Of a stretch of 44,428 nt of DNA, positions 1 to 8,103 are shown one piece after another; position 1 is the stretch's first letter, and each line of letters opens with the position of its first letter. Below the pieces are notes generated by a model. That model saw only the letters and a list, made by a program, of their open reading frames with translations, did no database searches and had not been told where the DNA came from. The position numbers were made by a program, and so were the translations under genes. This DNA comes from Rhizobium sp. CCGE 510 (GTDB lineage Bacteria > Pseudomonadota > Alphaproteobacteria > Rhizobiales > Rhizobiaceae). Location of the stretch: the NCBI RefSeq assembly GCF_000292525.1, contig NZ_AEYF01000054.1:1-44428 (forward strand), read 5' to 3'.

Positions 1-471
1 CACGAAGATCAGAAATCCAAGCGTATCGGTGACAATCTGACGCTTGCGGCCCTTAATCTTCTTGCCTGCATCATAGCCGGATATTCCGCCGCTTTCCGTG
101 GTCTTGACGCTTTGGCTGTCGATAATCCCTGCCGTCGGTTGCGCCTCCCGTCCCTCGATTTCCCGCGCCGCCATCACCAGAAGCTGGTTGATGCTCTGCC
201 ACAGTCCGATCGCGCGCCAAGCATAAAAATAACCGCGCACTGTCGAAACCGGCGGAAAATCGCCCGGCAGCATGCGCCATTGGCAGCCGCTCGAGGCGAT
301 ATAGAGGATCGCCTCCACGACCGAGCGCATATTCATCGTCCGACGCCGCCCGACACGACGCGCTGGCGGGATCAGCGGTTTGATCAACGCCCATTCCCGG
401 TCCTTCAAATCACTTGGAAAACGAAGCACGTCTCGGTTATGCTCACGGCGAGCGATAGCAGTCCAGCTCAT
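1..471 (-). CDS. IS5-family transposase, 3' part outside the window
   Basis: An open frame runs from an ATG at 471 to the window edge without a stop (157 codons seen). It reads as the N-terminal half of an IS5-family DDE transposase: an early DLKDREWALIKPLIPP-like segment, then SSGCQWRMLPGDFPP, YFYAWRAIGLWQSIN, and the first catalytic Asp in GIIDSQSVKTT, followed by GRKRQIVTDTLG. These are typical of IS5-group transposases that start with a DUF4096-like domain. The frame is intact as far as seen, so the element could be active. The terminal repeat next to the start codon was not resolved. It borders the SpeD-like/radical SAM unit and may mark the edge of an acquired segment. Confidence 0.88.
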   Translation of the reverse strand, partial: MSWTAIARREHNRDVLRFPSDLKDREWALIKPLIPPARRVGRRRTMNMRSVVEAILYIASSGCQWRMLPGDFPPVSTVRGYFYAWRAIGLWQSINQLLVMAAREIEGREAQPTAGIIDSQSVKTTESGGISGYDAGKKIKGRKRQIVTDTLGFLIFV

Positions 472-516
472 CGAAACCCCATTTGATTTAGCACCAATAG
501 GAATCACAACTGCCTG

Positions 517-1011
517 TTATCGCTCAACTTCTTTTAAATCGGGCTCTAAGACATGTTCCACCTCGATATCGGAGAATACTTTCGGTTGAAGCGCTTCCAC
601 AATATTAGGATGCGTTATTCTTGTTCCAAGAAGACGCTTGTGCTCGCTAATATCGATCCGAGATGGGCGAAATACGTCGCGCAACGCGGTGATACTCGCG
701 TACGGGTCTAGCGAACCACAAAAAAATACGTCTATCGCGACCATGCGTTCTTCGTGCCAGGTATTTACGCAAATGTGCGATTCAGCGAGAATTGCGAAGC
801 CCGTGACGCCCCCATCTTCGCTATATTTTCTATAACTCGATTCCAACATCGTTGCGCGGCAGTCATGAACGGCTTGCGCTACCGCCGCCTCAATCGCTTC
901 AGCATTTCCCGTATTTTCTGCGTCCCACATATCGATAAAGAGATGGGTTCCGGCGCATACTCGGTCTGAGCTAGGGTAATTTATTCCGCCTTTAGGCGCT
1001 CCGTTCAGCAT
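517..1011 (-). CDS. SpeD-like pyruvoyl-dependent decarboxylase (AdoMet decarboxylase family)
   Basis: A 164-residue protein of the short prokaryotic S-adenosylmethionine decarboxylase family. These are self-cleaving proenzymes that form a pyruvoyl cofactor from an internal Ser and normally make decarboxylated AdoMet for spermidine synthesis. The cleavage motif LAESHI places Ser78 as the pyruvoyl precursor. The catalytic Cys is kept (Cys98 in DVFFCGS). The His that follows the Ser by five residues in Thermotoga AdoMetDC (His68, processing) is Asn83 here (SHICVNTW). That substitution is unusual and suggests altered processing or another substrate; SpeD homologues that decarboxylate ornithine or arginine are known. 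The start overlaps the end of the upstream radical SAM gene by 20 bases, so the two are translationally coupled. No spermidine synthase gene is seen nearby. Base composition looks less G+C rich than the fix block. Confidence 0.82.
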   Translation of the reverse strand: MLNGAPKGGINYPSSDRVCAGTHLFIDMWDAENTGNAEAIEAAVAQAVHDCRATMLESSYRKYSEDGGVTGFAILAESHICVNTWHEERMVAIDVFFCGSLDPYASITALRDVFRPSRIDISEHKRLLGTRITHPNIVEALQPKVFSDIEVEHVLEPDLKEVER

Positions 1012-2608
1012 ATATATGCTCCGCTTCTTGCTTTTGCATTGGGTGTGCAGGCGGCATAGCCATGATCTCCGTGGTGGCTTGAAGAATATCCTTTACCGAG
1101 GCTTCGTCTGGGTTTGTACCGCCGGCAATTGGATAGATCTCAGAGGCTTCGCCAAAATTCCTTAACAACGACAGCATGGGACCGGGCGACACCGCCCAAT
1201 CCAAATAGGTATATTCATTCCCCTGAACCGTGTTTCTCAAAGGGTGTTGGACGGCCCAGTTCATGCTGATTGTGATCAGAGAGCCCGTTTTCCGCCAGCT
1301 TTCTAAGGCCGAAAACAATTGCTGCCTTTCAGCAGCTCCCTCGCCCATGCCAAATAGGAGGGATACCCCAACCTTGATTCCGGCTTCGGACAAGATCTCA
1401 ACTGCTTTGTCCGCGCGTTCCATCCACGAACCCTTCTTGGTGGCGATGTTCTTGTGAAGACCTCCAACAAGTTCTGGGCGCGGTGTCTCGACCCCGATGA
1501 AAAGATATTCCAGGCCCATGCGGCCTAGTCTTCGTGCAAGGGCTGGGTTATTAATGATTTGGTCAATGGTCGCTTGTCCGCCAAGCCGCACAGGATTTTC
1601 GAGTGGGTCGAATACCTTTTCAAACTGAGCTACGAGGGCCGAATTCCATCCAAGAAGAGTTGAGTCTTCAATGAACGCCGAGACAGGAAAGTTTTCGCCG
1701 TAATCTGCCTTGACTACGCGGTGGGCTGCTGCGAGCTGGCCGCATAACCGGTGGGGGCTTGTCTTGAACTGTCGAGGAGGCCCGACAACGCTGATCCTCT
1801 CACTGCAGAAGATACAATCATAGATACATCCACGCCCGATGTCGCTGAAGACGTGCGCGGTAGGCGCGCCACCAAACACGTCAAAGCTAGTTGTAAGTCC
1901 GAACATTTCGGCTGGGGATGGCATCCCATTATAATCGAGCGGCATGCCCGAAGAGCACACAGTGTGGACCTGATCGTCCATGATTGTGCCGGCGATCCAG
2001 TGCCCCGGGGTGGTCGTCAGGTGGCCCAATGAGAATTTCGCCTCCCTTGGCAAAAAACCTCTTGCTTCCAAGGAAGCTACGACGCACCCAATTTCCGCGA
2101 TAAAGTGTTCACCATCTCCGGAGAGCACGATGTCGAAACAGTTGGAAACTTTTCCGTCAGCAATTAGTCGCAGAGGGGATGCTAGATGATGTCTTACACG
2201 ATTTTCGTCATCCCGATATATTGTTTCGGTGGCGTGGCGACCGCCAAGAACGATACAAACGTCATCGCCTAGAAACTCTCTGATGTATTTCGCTGTCTCA
2301 ATCGCACCACGGAAGCATATCGACATCGCTCCTATGAGAACCAAATTGGGCCGGACCCGGACTAATAGCGGCGTTAGCCTTCGCTGCACATCGTCCATGT
2401 CAGATAGCAGAAGCGTTGATTGTCGCCTGTCACTCCTGGTGCCGCGCCAATTGCTTTCGCCCCATGCACCTTCCGCCTTGGATGCCAGTGACGCAGCATA
2501 TCTGCAGGCATTGTAGAGGCTTGCCGGATCGGCGCTTGATAATGCCATTTCGCCCGCCTCGCCGTGAGAAAACTGGGGGGCAGAACACGCGATTACACGT
2601 AAGCCCAC
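992..2608 (-). CDS. B12-binding-type radical SAM protein
   Basis: A 538-residue protein. Residues about 80-130 read as the end of a cobalamin-binding-like Rossmann domain (VRPNLVLIGAMS then VCIVLGGRHAT), without the DxHxxG motif, so any cobalamin would bind without that His. The radical SAM core starts with GRGCIYDCIFC, a CX3CX2C cluster motif at Cys261, Cys265 and Cys268. Later come AFIEDSTLL, GLEYLFIGVET and GIKVGVSLLFGMGE, typical strand and substrate motifs of the B12-radical SAM superfamily. I chose the GTG at 2608 because GGAGG lies just upstream with a spacing of about six bases. It is followed, with overlap, by the SpeD-like gene, so the pair should be one transcript. The product is unknown: methylation or another radical reaction on a small molecule or peptide is possible, but nothing in the sequence decides it. 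Confidence 0.85.
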   Translation of the reverse strand: MGLRVIACSAPQFSHGEAGEMALSSADPASLYNACRYAASLASKAEGAWGESNWRGTRSDRRQSTLLLSDMDDVQRRLTPLLVRVRPNLVLIGAMSICFRGAIETAKYIREFLGDDVCIVLGGRHATETIYRDDENRVRHHLASPLRLIADGKVSNCFDIVLSGDGEHFIAEIGCVVASLEARGFLPREAKFSLGHLTTTPGHWIAGTIMDDQVHTVCSSGMPLDYNGMPSPAEMFGLTTSFDVFGGAPTAHVFSDIGRGCIYDCIFCSERISVVGPPRQFKTSPHRLCGQLAAAHRVVKADYGENFPVSAFIEDSTLLGWNSALVAQFEKVFDPLENPVRLGGQATIDQIINNPALARRLGRMGLEYLFIGVETPRPELVGGLHKNIATKKGSWMERADKAVEILSEAGIKVGVSLLFGMGEGAAERQQLFSALESWRKTGSLITISMNWAVQHPLRNTVQGNEYTYLDWAVSPGPMLSLLRNFGEASEIYPIAGGTNPDEASVKDILQATTEIMAMPPAHPMQKQEAEHIYAERSA

Positions 2609-2807
2609 GGGCTTCCTCCACTATCTATAATATTTTTTTGAAATGATTCGGGCGGTTAAGCGATCCTTTCTTCGGTATTGGACTTGGTCGTATCCGATGG
2701 CATAAGTATTGATACAGCAAATAGGATCGTATAACCGCGAAGCACGCAGAATACACCAAGTGGTAATGCCCGGTATATTTGATAATCCGTCCTCCGCCGA
2801 AATTGCC

Positions 2808-3197
2808 TTAAGGGGTGCGCCGTTTACGCCTTGGGTCAAGCTGGGGGACGTTGGACTGCTCAGTTTCATCGCGATCACGTTTTTGTGGCTGGTCTGCCTG
2901 CCGAGTTCCTGAATGTATCGACCTGTCGCTCTCGCGCGTGGGCCGGAAGGACATAAATAGCAGGCTCAAGAAATAGATGACCTGAAGGAAAAACGAAGCC
3001 GCTAAGGTTACGGCGAACGCTTTGAAGATGGAAAGCGAGGCAGCGTAAGCCGAAACAGCACTGGTGCACGTGACCAGCAGCAGGATGCAAAAAAAGGTTC
3101 TAAAGGGCAAGGTCTTGCTCCCCGTTCGTTCGTCCAATGATTCAACTGCGTCAACGCCGACGATTTCGCCCGATTCGTCCACCCTATGAACGTGCAT
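2808..3197 (-). CDS. small membrane protein, likely SyrA/ExoX-type exopolysaccharide repressor
   Basis: A protein of about 129 residues from the ATG at 3197; the frame is open to 3239, but that start is a weaker TTG. It has an acidic N-terminal stretch, then two adjacent hydrophobic helices (FRTFFCILLLVTCTSAVSAY and AFAVTLAASFFLQVIYFLSL), then a polar, charged tail rich in Arg, Asp and Gln. The two-helix hairpin followed by a basic tail resembles the small exopolysaccharide-production repressors of rhizobia (SyrA, ExoX, PsiB). In that family the protein sits in the inner membrane and lowers exopolysaccharide synthesis. The assignment rests on architecture and the LFM(S/V)xR-like exit of helix two, not on a long alignment. 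It lies upstream of the radical SAM gene with about 200 bases between. Confidence 0.5.
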   Translation of the reverse strand: MHVHRVDESGEIVGVDAVESLDERTGSKTLPFRTFFCILLLVTCTSAVSAYAASLSIFKAFAVTLAASFFLQVIYFLSLLFMSFRPTRESDRSIHSGTRQADQPQKRDRDETEQSNVPQLDPRRKRRTP

Positions 3198-3235
3198 GAC
3201 TTCGCCGTGAGCAGGCGTTGAAACAGCGTCTGCAA

Positions 3236-3565
3236 TCAATGCGGGCTGCGCCGTCGACAGCGATCAAATACTTCGGCATTCAGCTGGTGCCATAGGTTGC
3301 CAAAAGCCGGGTAAGCGCGAATACGCCAAAGTGGCGACTTCTTCCTTCGCGGCTTCCAACTCGGCAAATGCAATGAATGTCTTCCGCCCTTCAGTGTTGA
3401 CCTTGTCCAGTGGAACGGGAGGCCTTCGGCAACGTAGTAAACGCCGCAATTTTGAGGCGTCAGCTTTCCGTTTCTCGTGCCCATGGCGCCACGCTCGCGG
3501 ACTCTGAGCGAACCGGCGCGATAGAGTTCATTCTCGCGGATCCTATCATTCGTCATTGCGCTCAT
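3236..3565 (-). CDS. hypothetical protein, possibly frameshifted
   Basis: A 109-residue frame whose ATG overlaps the stop of the preceding gene (ATGA at 3562-3565), which supports translation. The product is not recognised. After about residue 50 it turns into a low-complexity basic run, while a second frame on the same strand (3264-3449) has more protein-like content (DKVNTEGRKTFIAFAELEAA). A one-base frameshift near 3415 would join the two into one plausible protein. The gene may therefore be decayed. Confidence 0.35.
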   Translation of the reverse strand: MSAMTNDRIRENELYRAGSLRVRERGAMGTRNGKLTPQNCGVYYVAEGLPFHWTRSTLKGGRHSLHLPSWKPRRKKSPLWRIRAYPAFGNLWHQLNAEVFDRCRRRSPH

Positions 3566-3999
3566 AGGAGCACCGGGGAGCGGCGATCAATACGCACTTG
3601 CAAGCTTTCCAGTGCGCCCGCAACGATGAGGCCCTTGTTCACTACTCGGTCCATCGGAACAAACACAGGATCAAGCACCGGCCGGCAACATTCAAAACGT
3701 CGCGCGGCTTCCGTCATCATTATTGACGGCGAACGATAAGGTTTACTACCATCGCCTCCCAAAAGCGCTATTTTCCCGGCAAGAGGGATCGGGTACCCGT
3801 CAAAGATCGTAAAGGCGGTTAACCCAGCTCGCAAAGCTTCTTCCCCAACAAATAGCGAGTGCATGTCGTCGAAGCGGATCATCTGAATAAGATCACTGCC
3901 AATTAAACCGGAGATCGATGCAATGCTGTTGCGATCAGGGAGCTCAGCGGCGCGAAAGATCGCACTTTCCGACTCCAACAGATACACAAAATTTTCCAT
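3562..3999 (-). CDS. hypothetical protein, weak resemblance to DUF3846
   Basis: A 145-residue protein from the ATG at 3999, chosen for an AAGG seven bases upstream; the frame stays open to 4143. It starts MENFVYLLESESAIFRAAEL and continues with DLIQMIRFDDMHSLFVGEEAL and a Gly-rich PLAGKIALLGGDG segment. A later VFVPMDRVVNKGLIVAGALE segment resembles the closing part of DUF3846-like proteins of plasmids and phages, which have unknown function. This similarity is an impression from the motif order only. There is no signal peptide or membrane segment. It is the first gene of a minus-strand run that continues into 3236-3565. Confidence 0.45.
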   Translation of the reverse strand: MENFVYLLESESAIFRAAELPDRNSIASISGLIGSDLIQMIRFDDMHSLFVGEEALRAGLTAFTIFDGYPIPLAGKIALLGGDGSKPYRSPSIMMTEAARRFECCRPVLDPVFVPMDRVVNKGLIVAGALESLQVRIDRRSPVLL

Positions 4000-4747
4000 A
4001 TCCTTGCCTTCTAATTTCTTGAAAAGAGCCCGTGCCCAGCTGCTTTTGGCTGGAGCGAAAGCGACTTGTCCATCAACTCGGGATAGCGACAACGCGCGGC
4101 AATATGCAGATTTCAGTGTGCTGTGTAAATGGTCCTGCGCCAATTCGGTTCAGCTTAAACCAAGCTTGGCTCCGGACGCGGCGCTCCGATAGCGATCATC
4201 ATGTTGTATTTATTGTGATATTCTGATTGTCATGTTTTTATTCCGGCACGCCCCTATACAGAATTCGCGCCAAAAATGTACGCGACGATGTTAAACCGCG
4301 GCGGCCGCGCAGTCGACCAGGGCGGGTTCAGCAATCGAACGTGGCGGCCATCGGCGTCGCCGCTCGTATGGCTCGACATTTGTCCCACTTTTGCGGAACG
4401 GAATCCCGACCTTGGGCAGATTATGCAAACGAGTGCGTGTTCCAGATTTGACGAGATCTTTACGTTGTACGAATACCCGGCAGAATTAGAAACCATCTCC
4501 CACCGCTGCAGACGCGAGCGCCTGAACTCGAAGCTGACGAGTGGAGCTTCTATCAATGCACTCCTTACGACGTTGAAAGCAGAAAGAAAATCTGCAATCG
4601 GCGAGTTCCATCCGAGCATCACGACATTTGGCTAGCGCAACCGGGGCAACAGCCGCGCTCACTGTTGGCTTACTCAAGTGCGCTGAGTGCCGCGGTCGCG
4701 AATTCGCCCTCGGTCCCCAGGCGTTTTTGGTGCCGCGTTTTGAGCGT

Positions 4748-4796
4748 TATTCAAAACGAAAATGATGACATCCAATCAATCTATTTTTCCTGATTG
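4748..4796 (+). promoter_or_regulatory. degenerate nod box candidate
   Basis: The segment ATCCAATCAATCTATTTTTC (from 4770) differs at only three positions from the nod box core found at the good boxes of this window (ATCCAAACAATCGATTTTAC). The upstream half-site is poor. No intact gene follows within 400 bases, so this may be a relic box whose operon has been lost. Confidence 0.35.
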
Positions 4797-5122
4797 GCGA
4801 CCTTGGTGCATGACGGAGGTGTCTAACCAAGGAAGCCGATCGCGACCGCAGCGGAGAGCGTACAAAAATGCAATAGATAGGAAGCGGCAGATTTTATTGC
4901 GTATCCCGGAGAGATACTGGCGCCGCCTTGTTGCTCGCTATGGCGGCGGCCTTCGGAGCGCGGCGAACAGGCCCGATCTCCAACTACTCTGAGGACTATA
5001 GAAGAGACATATGGATAACTCTATCGGCTAACGCGTCTTTGCGCAGGCGTTGATCTTTGATCTTCGCTCGGATTGCTGCATTCAGACTGCTCGATCGGCG
5101 CCGCAGATTGAAAGCCTGCGTT

Positions 5123-5138
5123 TGTCCGTTTGGCGACC
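5123..5138 (+). promoter_or_regulatory. NifA upstream activator candidate for nifQ
   Basis: TGT-N10-ACC, one base off the NifA consensus TGT-N10-ACA, about 65 bases upstream of the sigma54-type -24/-12 element at 5204. The spacing suits NifA activation, but the last base differs. Confidence 0.35.
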
Positions 5139-5203
5139 ACTGGAGACGGGATCGCCTCCCCGCTGCACGGGCGATCGAGGCTTCAAGTGTCACTTGCTCA
5201 AGC

Positions 5204-5219
5204 TGGCACAATCTTTGAA
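5204..5219 (+). promoter_or_regulatory. sigma54 (-24/-12) promoter of nifQ
   Basis: TGGCACAATCTTTGAA fits TGGCAC-N5-TTGCW with one change in the -12 part (TTGAA). The nifH promoter of this window carries the same TTGAA variant. It lies 44 to 65 bases before the possible nifQ start codons, the expected distance. Confidence 0.7.
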
Positions 5220-5283
5220 TGTTCGCCTTCCGAGGGCCAAAGCAGCCAACTGAATTCGATTTTTGGAGAAAGCGACGAAGCGC

Positions 5284-5982
5284 ATGCCAAATGTGCATCA
5301 CATCGGGGTCTCGACGGTAGCGGACGCAGCACGTCAAACCAGCATAGCCGTCGACCACTGCGACGATTGCCAAACACTCTATGTCAGCCGACCATGCCAG
5401 ATGGGTCTTAGGTTATATTTTGATGACTATGTGCTCTTCCGCGTTTTTTCGCGCGCACTTGAAGAAATTGAGATGGGGATTGTCACCGCGACCGAGGCAA
5501 CCGGCCTTTCGCTTAGGGAGCTGCGGGATATTCCAACCCGCAGTTTCCCGGCAAGGCTCATCCGCGCCTTTGCCCTGCAAGAGGCGAGTGATTGCGTGCC
5601 TGATGCGGAGGAGCAACTGTTGCGCGATATGCTCCTAGCGCATGTCCGGCCAGGCGACCCTGAGGGCGTGCGTTTCGCTAAGATCATTGCGCGACGTTCC
5701 ATGCGTGAAGACCACCTCTGGCGGGATCTCGGCTTGCCTGACAAGACCGAACTTGGCAGATTGCTGTTCGCGCATTTTCCGGCGCTGGCGGCAGGCAACA
5801 CCAACAACATGAGGTGGAAGAAGTATTTTTACCGCAAGATTTGCGAAGCTGAAGGCTTTTCCCTTTGTAGCGCTCCCAGCTGCAAGGAATGCGGCGATTT
5901 TAATGAATGCTTTCTGCCTGAGGAAAGCGGAAGTCTTTCTGGAGCGGCAGAGTTCGTCGGGCGCCAGATCTTGAAAACGTGA
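5284..5982 (+). CDS. nifQ: NifQ, molybdenum donor for FeMo-cofactor synthesis
   Basis: About 232 residues from the ATG at 5284; an in-frame TTG at 5263 is an alternative start. NifQ is an iron-sulfur protein that carries molybdenum to the NifEN/NifH site of FeMo-cofactor assembly. The diagnostic C-terminal motif CX4CX2CX5C is present in LCSAPSCKECGDFNECF. The preceding helical part includes ARLIRAFALQEASDCVPDAEEQLLRDMLL, then the conserved MREDHLWRDLGL segment and RLLFAHFPALAAGNTNNMRWKKYFYR, all NifQ-like. The upstream sigma54 element argues for NifA control. It stands alone, about 880 bases before nifH. The first 40 residues contain extra Cys (DHCDDCQ) whose membership in the native protein is uncertain. 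Confidence 0.9.
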   Translation: MPNVHHIGVSTVADAARQTSIAVDHCDDCQTLYVSRPCQMGLRLYFDDYVLFRVFSRALEEIEMGIVTATEATGLSLRELRDIPTRSFPARLIRAFALQEASDCVPDAEEQLLRDMLLAHVRPGDPEGVRFAKIIARRSMREDHLWRDLGLPDKTELGRLLFAHFPALAAGNTNNMRWKKYFYRKICEAEGFSLCSAPSCKECGDFNECFLPEESGSLSGAAEFVGRQILKT

Positions 5983-6776
5983 AGGCCCCAGATGCAACCT
6001 AGCGGGCTTGTCCGGCGACGTTGAACCGAGAACGGGGATCCTTGCTCCCGATATTTGCGACTGTGCGGCACGCGCAAATGCCACTTCCTTAAAGATGAGC
6101 GGTGATGTCGTCGTCGGATGGTGATCATCGGGCGATTTTGATAGCACCTACTAAAATTGCCATAAGCTCTTCGCCGTATTCGACTACGCGATCCACAATT
6201 TGTCGGAGCTGAGCGTGCGCCTGGAAAAAAGCATCCGCGACTAGCGCTTTTACTTGATACCTTGCTCACGATCTTTGCTGTAGCCTTCGAGCATTTCCTC
6301 AGAATCTGACCCGCTGACGATCGAAACCGGCTCTGTTGTCAATCTCAGCCTATGGCGAAACAATCCGGCCGCAAGACTGCAGCTGCCAAGCTGGCGGCAT
6401 TCCTCCTATGTGTTCATGGAGACAGCATAACAGCGAGTTTGTTGTACGCGACAATCTCTACTGTGCCTTCATCTGCGTTCTGCTGATCATCCGGCCTTAA
6501 TCTGACGCGTGGTGCGAAGCCGATCGGCCATCAAGATGGTATCGATCTGTTTGGCTCTACGACTTGCACACTACTTCTGTCCCTTCGCTTGGGATGTAGG
6601 GATACGGACGACATTTGTTGATCTTTGACGCTAGCGATTTCCAACCGACAAAACCTCACAGCCGCTTCGTCCAGTTTGGCGGCTTCGGGACAAGAGTTTG
6701 TCGAACCCGCCTTCGAAAGTTTGGAATTAAATAGCTGAAGATCAGCAAACCAACTGTTTTATATGCTGCTGCCCAC
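5983..6776. other. gene-free stretch upstream of nifH
   Basis: No convincing gene. A short plus-strand segment ending near 6243 reads HKLFAVFDYAIHNLSELSV... to a stop and might be the tail of a lost gene. The rest should hold the upstream control region of nifH. One perfect TGT-N10-ACA is present at 6409-6424, far from the promoter. Confidence 0.4.
6409..6424 (+). promoter_or_regulatory. possible NifA upstream activator sequence
   Basis: TGTGTTCATGGAGACA is a perfect TGT-N10-ACA. It lies about 370 bases before the nifH -24 element, farther than the usual 80 to 150, so it may be chance. No better match was seen closer to the promoter. Confidence 0.3.
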
Positions 6777-6777
6777 A

Positions 6778-6793
6778 TGGCACGGGTTTTGAA
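6778..6793 (+). promoter_or_regulatory. sigma54 (-24/-12) promoter of nifH
   Basis: TGGCACGGGTTTTGAA: a perfect -24 TGGCAC and a -12 TTGAA in place of TTGCA. It would start transcription near 6803, about 64 bases before the nifH ATG. The same -12 variant occurs at nifQ. Confidence 0.75.
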
Positions 6794-6866
6794 GATTGCC
6801 ATGGGAGGCGGCGCGAGCTGCCGGCCTTTTACTCAGCGATGGATGGAACGAAAGAAGGAAGGCGAT

Positions 6867-7760
6867 ATGTCAGATTTGCGTCAAATCGCATTTTACGGCA
6901 AAGGGGGGATCGGCAAGTCCACCACCTCCCAAAATACGCTCGCAGCGCTTGTCGACCTCGGGCAGAAGATCCTGATCGTCGGATGCGACCCGAAAGCCGA
7001 CTCCACCCGGCTGATCCTGAACGCCAAAGCACAGGACACGGTTCTGCATCTGGCAGCGCAGGAAGGTTCGGTGGAAGACCTCGAACTCGAGGACGTGCTC
7101 AAGACCGGCTACAGAGGCATCAAGTGCGTGGAGTCCGGCGGTCCGGAACCGGGCGTCGGCTGCGCCGGGCGCGGCGTCATCACCTCGATCAATTTCCTCG
7201 AGGAGAACGGCGCTTATGACGATGTCGACTACGTCTCCTATGACGTGCTTGGCGATGTGGTGTGCGGTGGTTTCGCGATGCCGATCCGTGAGAACAAGGC
7301 CCAGGAGATCTACATCGTGATGTCCGGCGAGATGATGGCGCTCTATGCCGCCAACAACATCGCCAAGGGCATCCTGAAATATGCCCATTCCGGCGGCGTG
7401 CGGCTCGGCGGCCTGATCTGTAACGAGCGCCAGACGGACCGCGAGCTCGACCTCTCCGAGGCGCTGGCTGCCAGGCTCAATTCCAAGCTCATCCACTTTG
7501 TGCCGCGTGACAACATCGTCCAGCACGCCGAGCTCAGGAAGATGACGGTGATCCAGTACGCGCCGGACTCCAAGCAGGCCGGGGAATATCGGGCGCTAGC
7601 CGAGAAGATCCATGCCAATTCGGGCCAAGGGACCATTCCGACCCCGATTACCATGGAAGAGCTCGAAGACATGCTGCTCGACTTCGGCATCATGAAGAGC
7701 GACGAGCAGATGCTGGCCGAACTACAGGCCAAGGAGTCAGCGGTGGCTGCGGCTCAATAA
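6867..7760 (+). CDS. nifH: nitrogenase iron protein (dinitrogenase reductase)
   Basis: A 297-residue NifH, the usual length. It is the homodimeric ATP-dependent electron donor to NifDK and is also needed for FeMo-cofactor maturation. Seen: the P-loop YGKGGIGKST at the N-terminus, GCDPKADSTR (switch I region), the two [4Fe-4S] ligand cysteines in GVGCAGRGV and DVVCGGFAMP, and the Arg of the first motif that DraT would modify in organisms having it. The start at 6867 (MSDLRQIAFYG) follows GAAGGAAGGCGAT; the frame is open further upstream but that part overlaps the promoter. It is followed by only a fragment of nifD, so this is an extra nifH copy of the kind reiterated on R. etli type plasmids; functional NifDK must be encoded elsewhere. 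Confidence 0.98.
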   Translation: MSDLRQIAFYGKGGIGKSTTSQNTLAALVDLGQKILIVGCDPKADSTRLILNAKAQDTVLHLAAQEGSVEDLELEDVLKTGYRGIKCVESGGPEPGVGCAGRGVITSINFLEENGAYDDVDYVSYDVLGDVVCGGFAMPIRENKAQEIYIVMSGEMMALYAANNIAKGILKYAHSGGVRLGGLICNERQTDRELDLSEALAARLNSKLIHFVPRDNIVQHAELRKMTVIQYAPDSKQAGEYRALAEKIHANSGQGTIPTPITMEELEDMLLDFGIMKSDEQMLAELQAKESAVAAAQ

Positions 7761-7775
7761 CTGCCGCTGTCGACA

Positions 7776-7805
7776 GGACGCGCTGGCCCTTGAGCCAGCG
7801 CGTCC
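7776..7805 (+). terminator. perfect 12-bp hairpin between nifH and nifD fragment
   Basis: GGACGCGCTGGC, a six-base loop, then GCCAGCGCGTCC. No long T run follows, so it is more likely an RNA processing or stability element that favours nifH message over downstream message, as in other nifHDK operons, than a full terminator. Confidence 0.6.
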
Positions 7806-7866
7806 TTCCACGAAAGACGCTTCGTCGACGACGACATAACCCGAACCTTGAAAGGGGCAGGGGCCC

Positions 7867-8079
7867 ATGAGCCTTGATTACGAGAATGACAGCGTTTTGC
7901 ATGAAAAGCTCATTGCGGAAGTGTTAGCGCAATATCCAGACAAGGCGGCAAAGCGCCGCAAGAAGCACCTCAGCGTCGCAACGAGCGGCGACGAGCCTGG
8001 CGATGAGCCGAAGGCGCTTTCCGAATGCGACGTCAAATCGAACATCAAGTCCATTCCGGGCGTGGCACGTGCCCAATAG
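7867..8079 (+). pseudogene. nifD: 5' fragment of nifD
   Basis: A 70-codon frame whose product is the N-terminus of the nitrogenase MoFe protein alpha chain: LIAEVLAQYPDKAAKRRKKH, then CDVKSNIKSIPGV, where full NifD continues with the MTIRGCAYAGSKGVVWGP region. Here it breaks after SIPGV and ends ARAQ-stop. All catalytic parts (the P-cluster and FeMo-co ligands) are missing, so it cannot work as NifD. The ribosome binding site AAAGGGGCAGGGGCCC-ATG is intact, so a 70-residue peptide may still be made in nodules. The break point probably marks a recombination that placed hemN behind nifH. Confidence 0.88.
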
Positions 8080-8103
8080 GACCCAGCTTTCGAGGGAAAA
8101 AAC

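Larger units (their letters stand above)
4144..5203. other. about 1 kb without a convincing gene
   Basis: Short frames on both strands (for example 4276-4635 plus, 4996-5373 minus) show no recognisable domain, mixed basic composition and no good ribosome binding sites. I see no gene here. The interval contains a partial nod-box-like sequence at 4748-4796 and, at its right edge, the nifQ promoter. Confidence 0.4.

Noticed and set aside
2621..2878. An 85-codon minus-strand frame upstream of the radical SAM gene
   Set aside because: No ribosome binding site, irregular composition, and it overlaps the end of the membrane protein gene.
6870..7526. A 218-codon minus-strand open frame inside nifH
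   Set aside because: Shadow of nifH; composition follows the reverse of NifH codons.
8066..8090. TGGCAC followed by TGCCCAAT before hemN as a sigma54 promoter
   Set aside because: The -12 TTGCW element is missing at the correct spacing.
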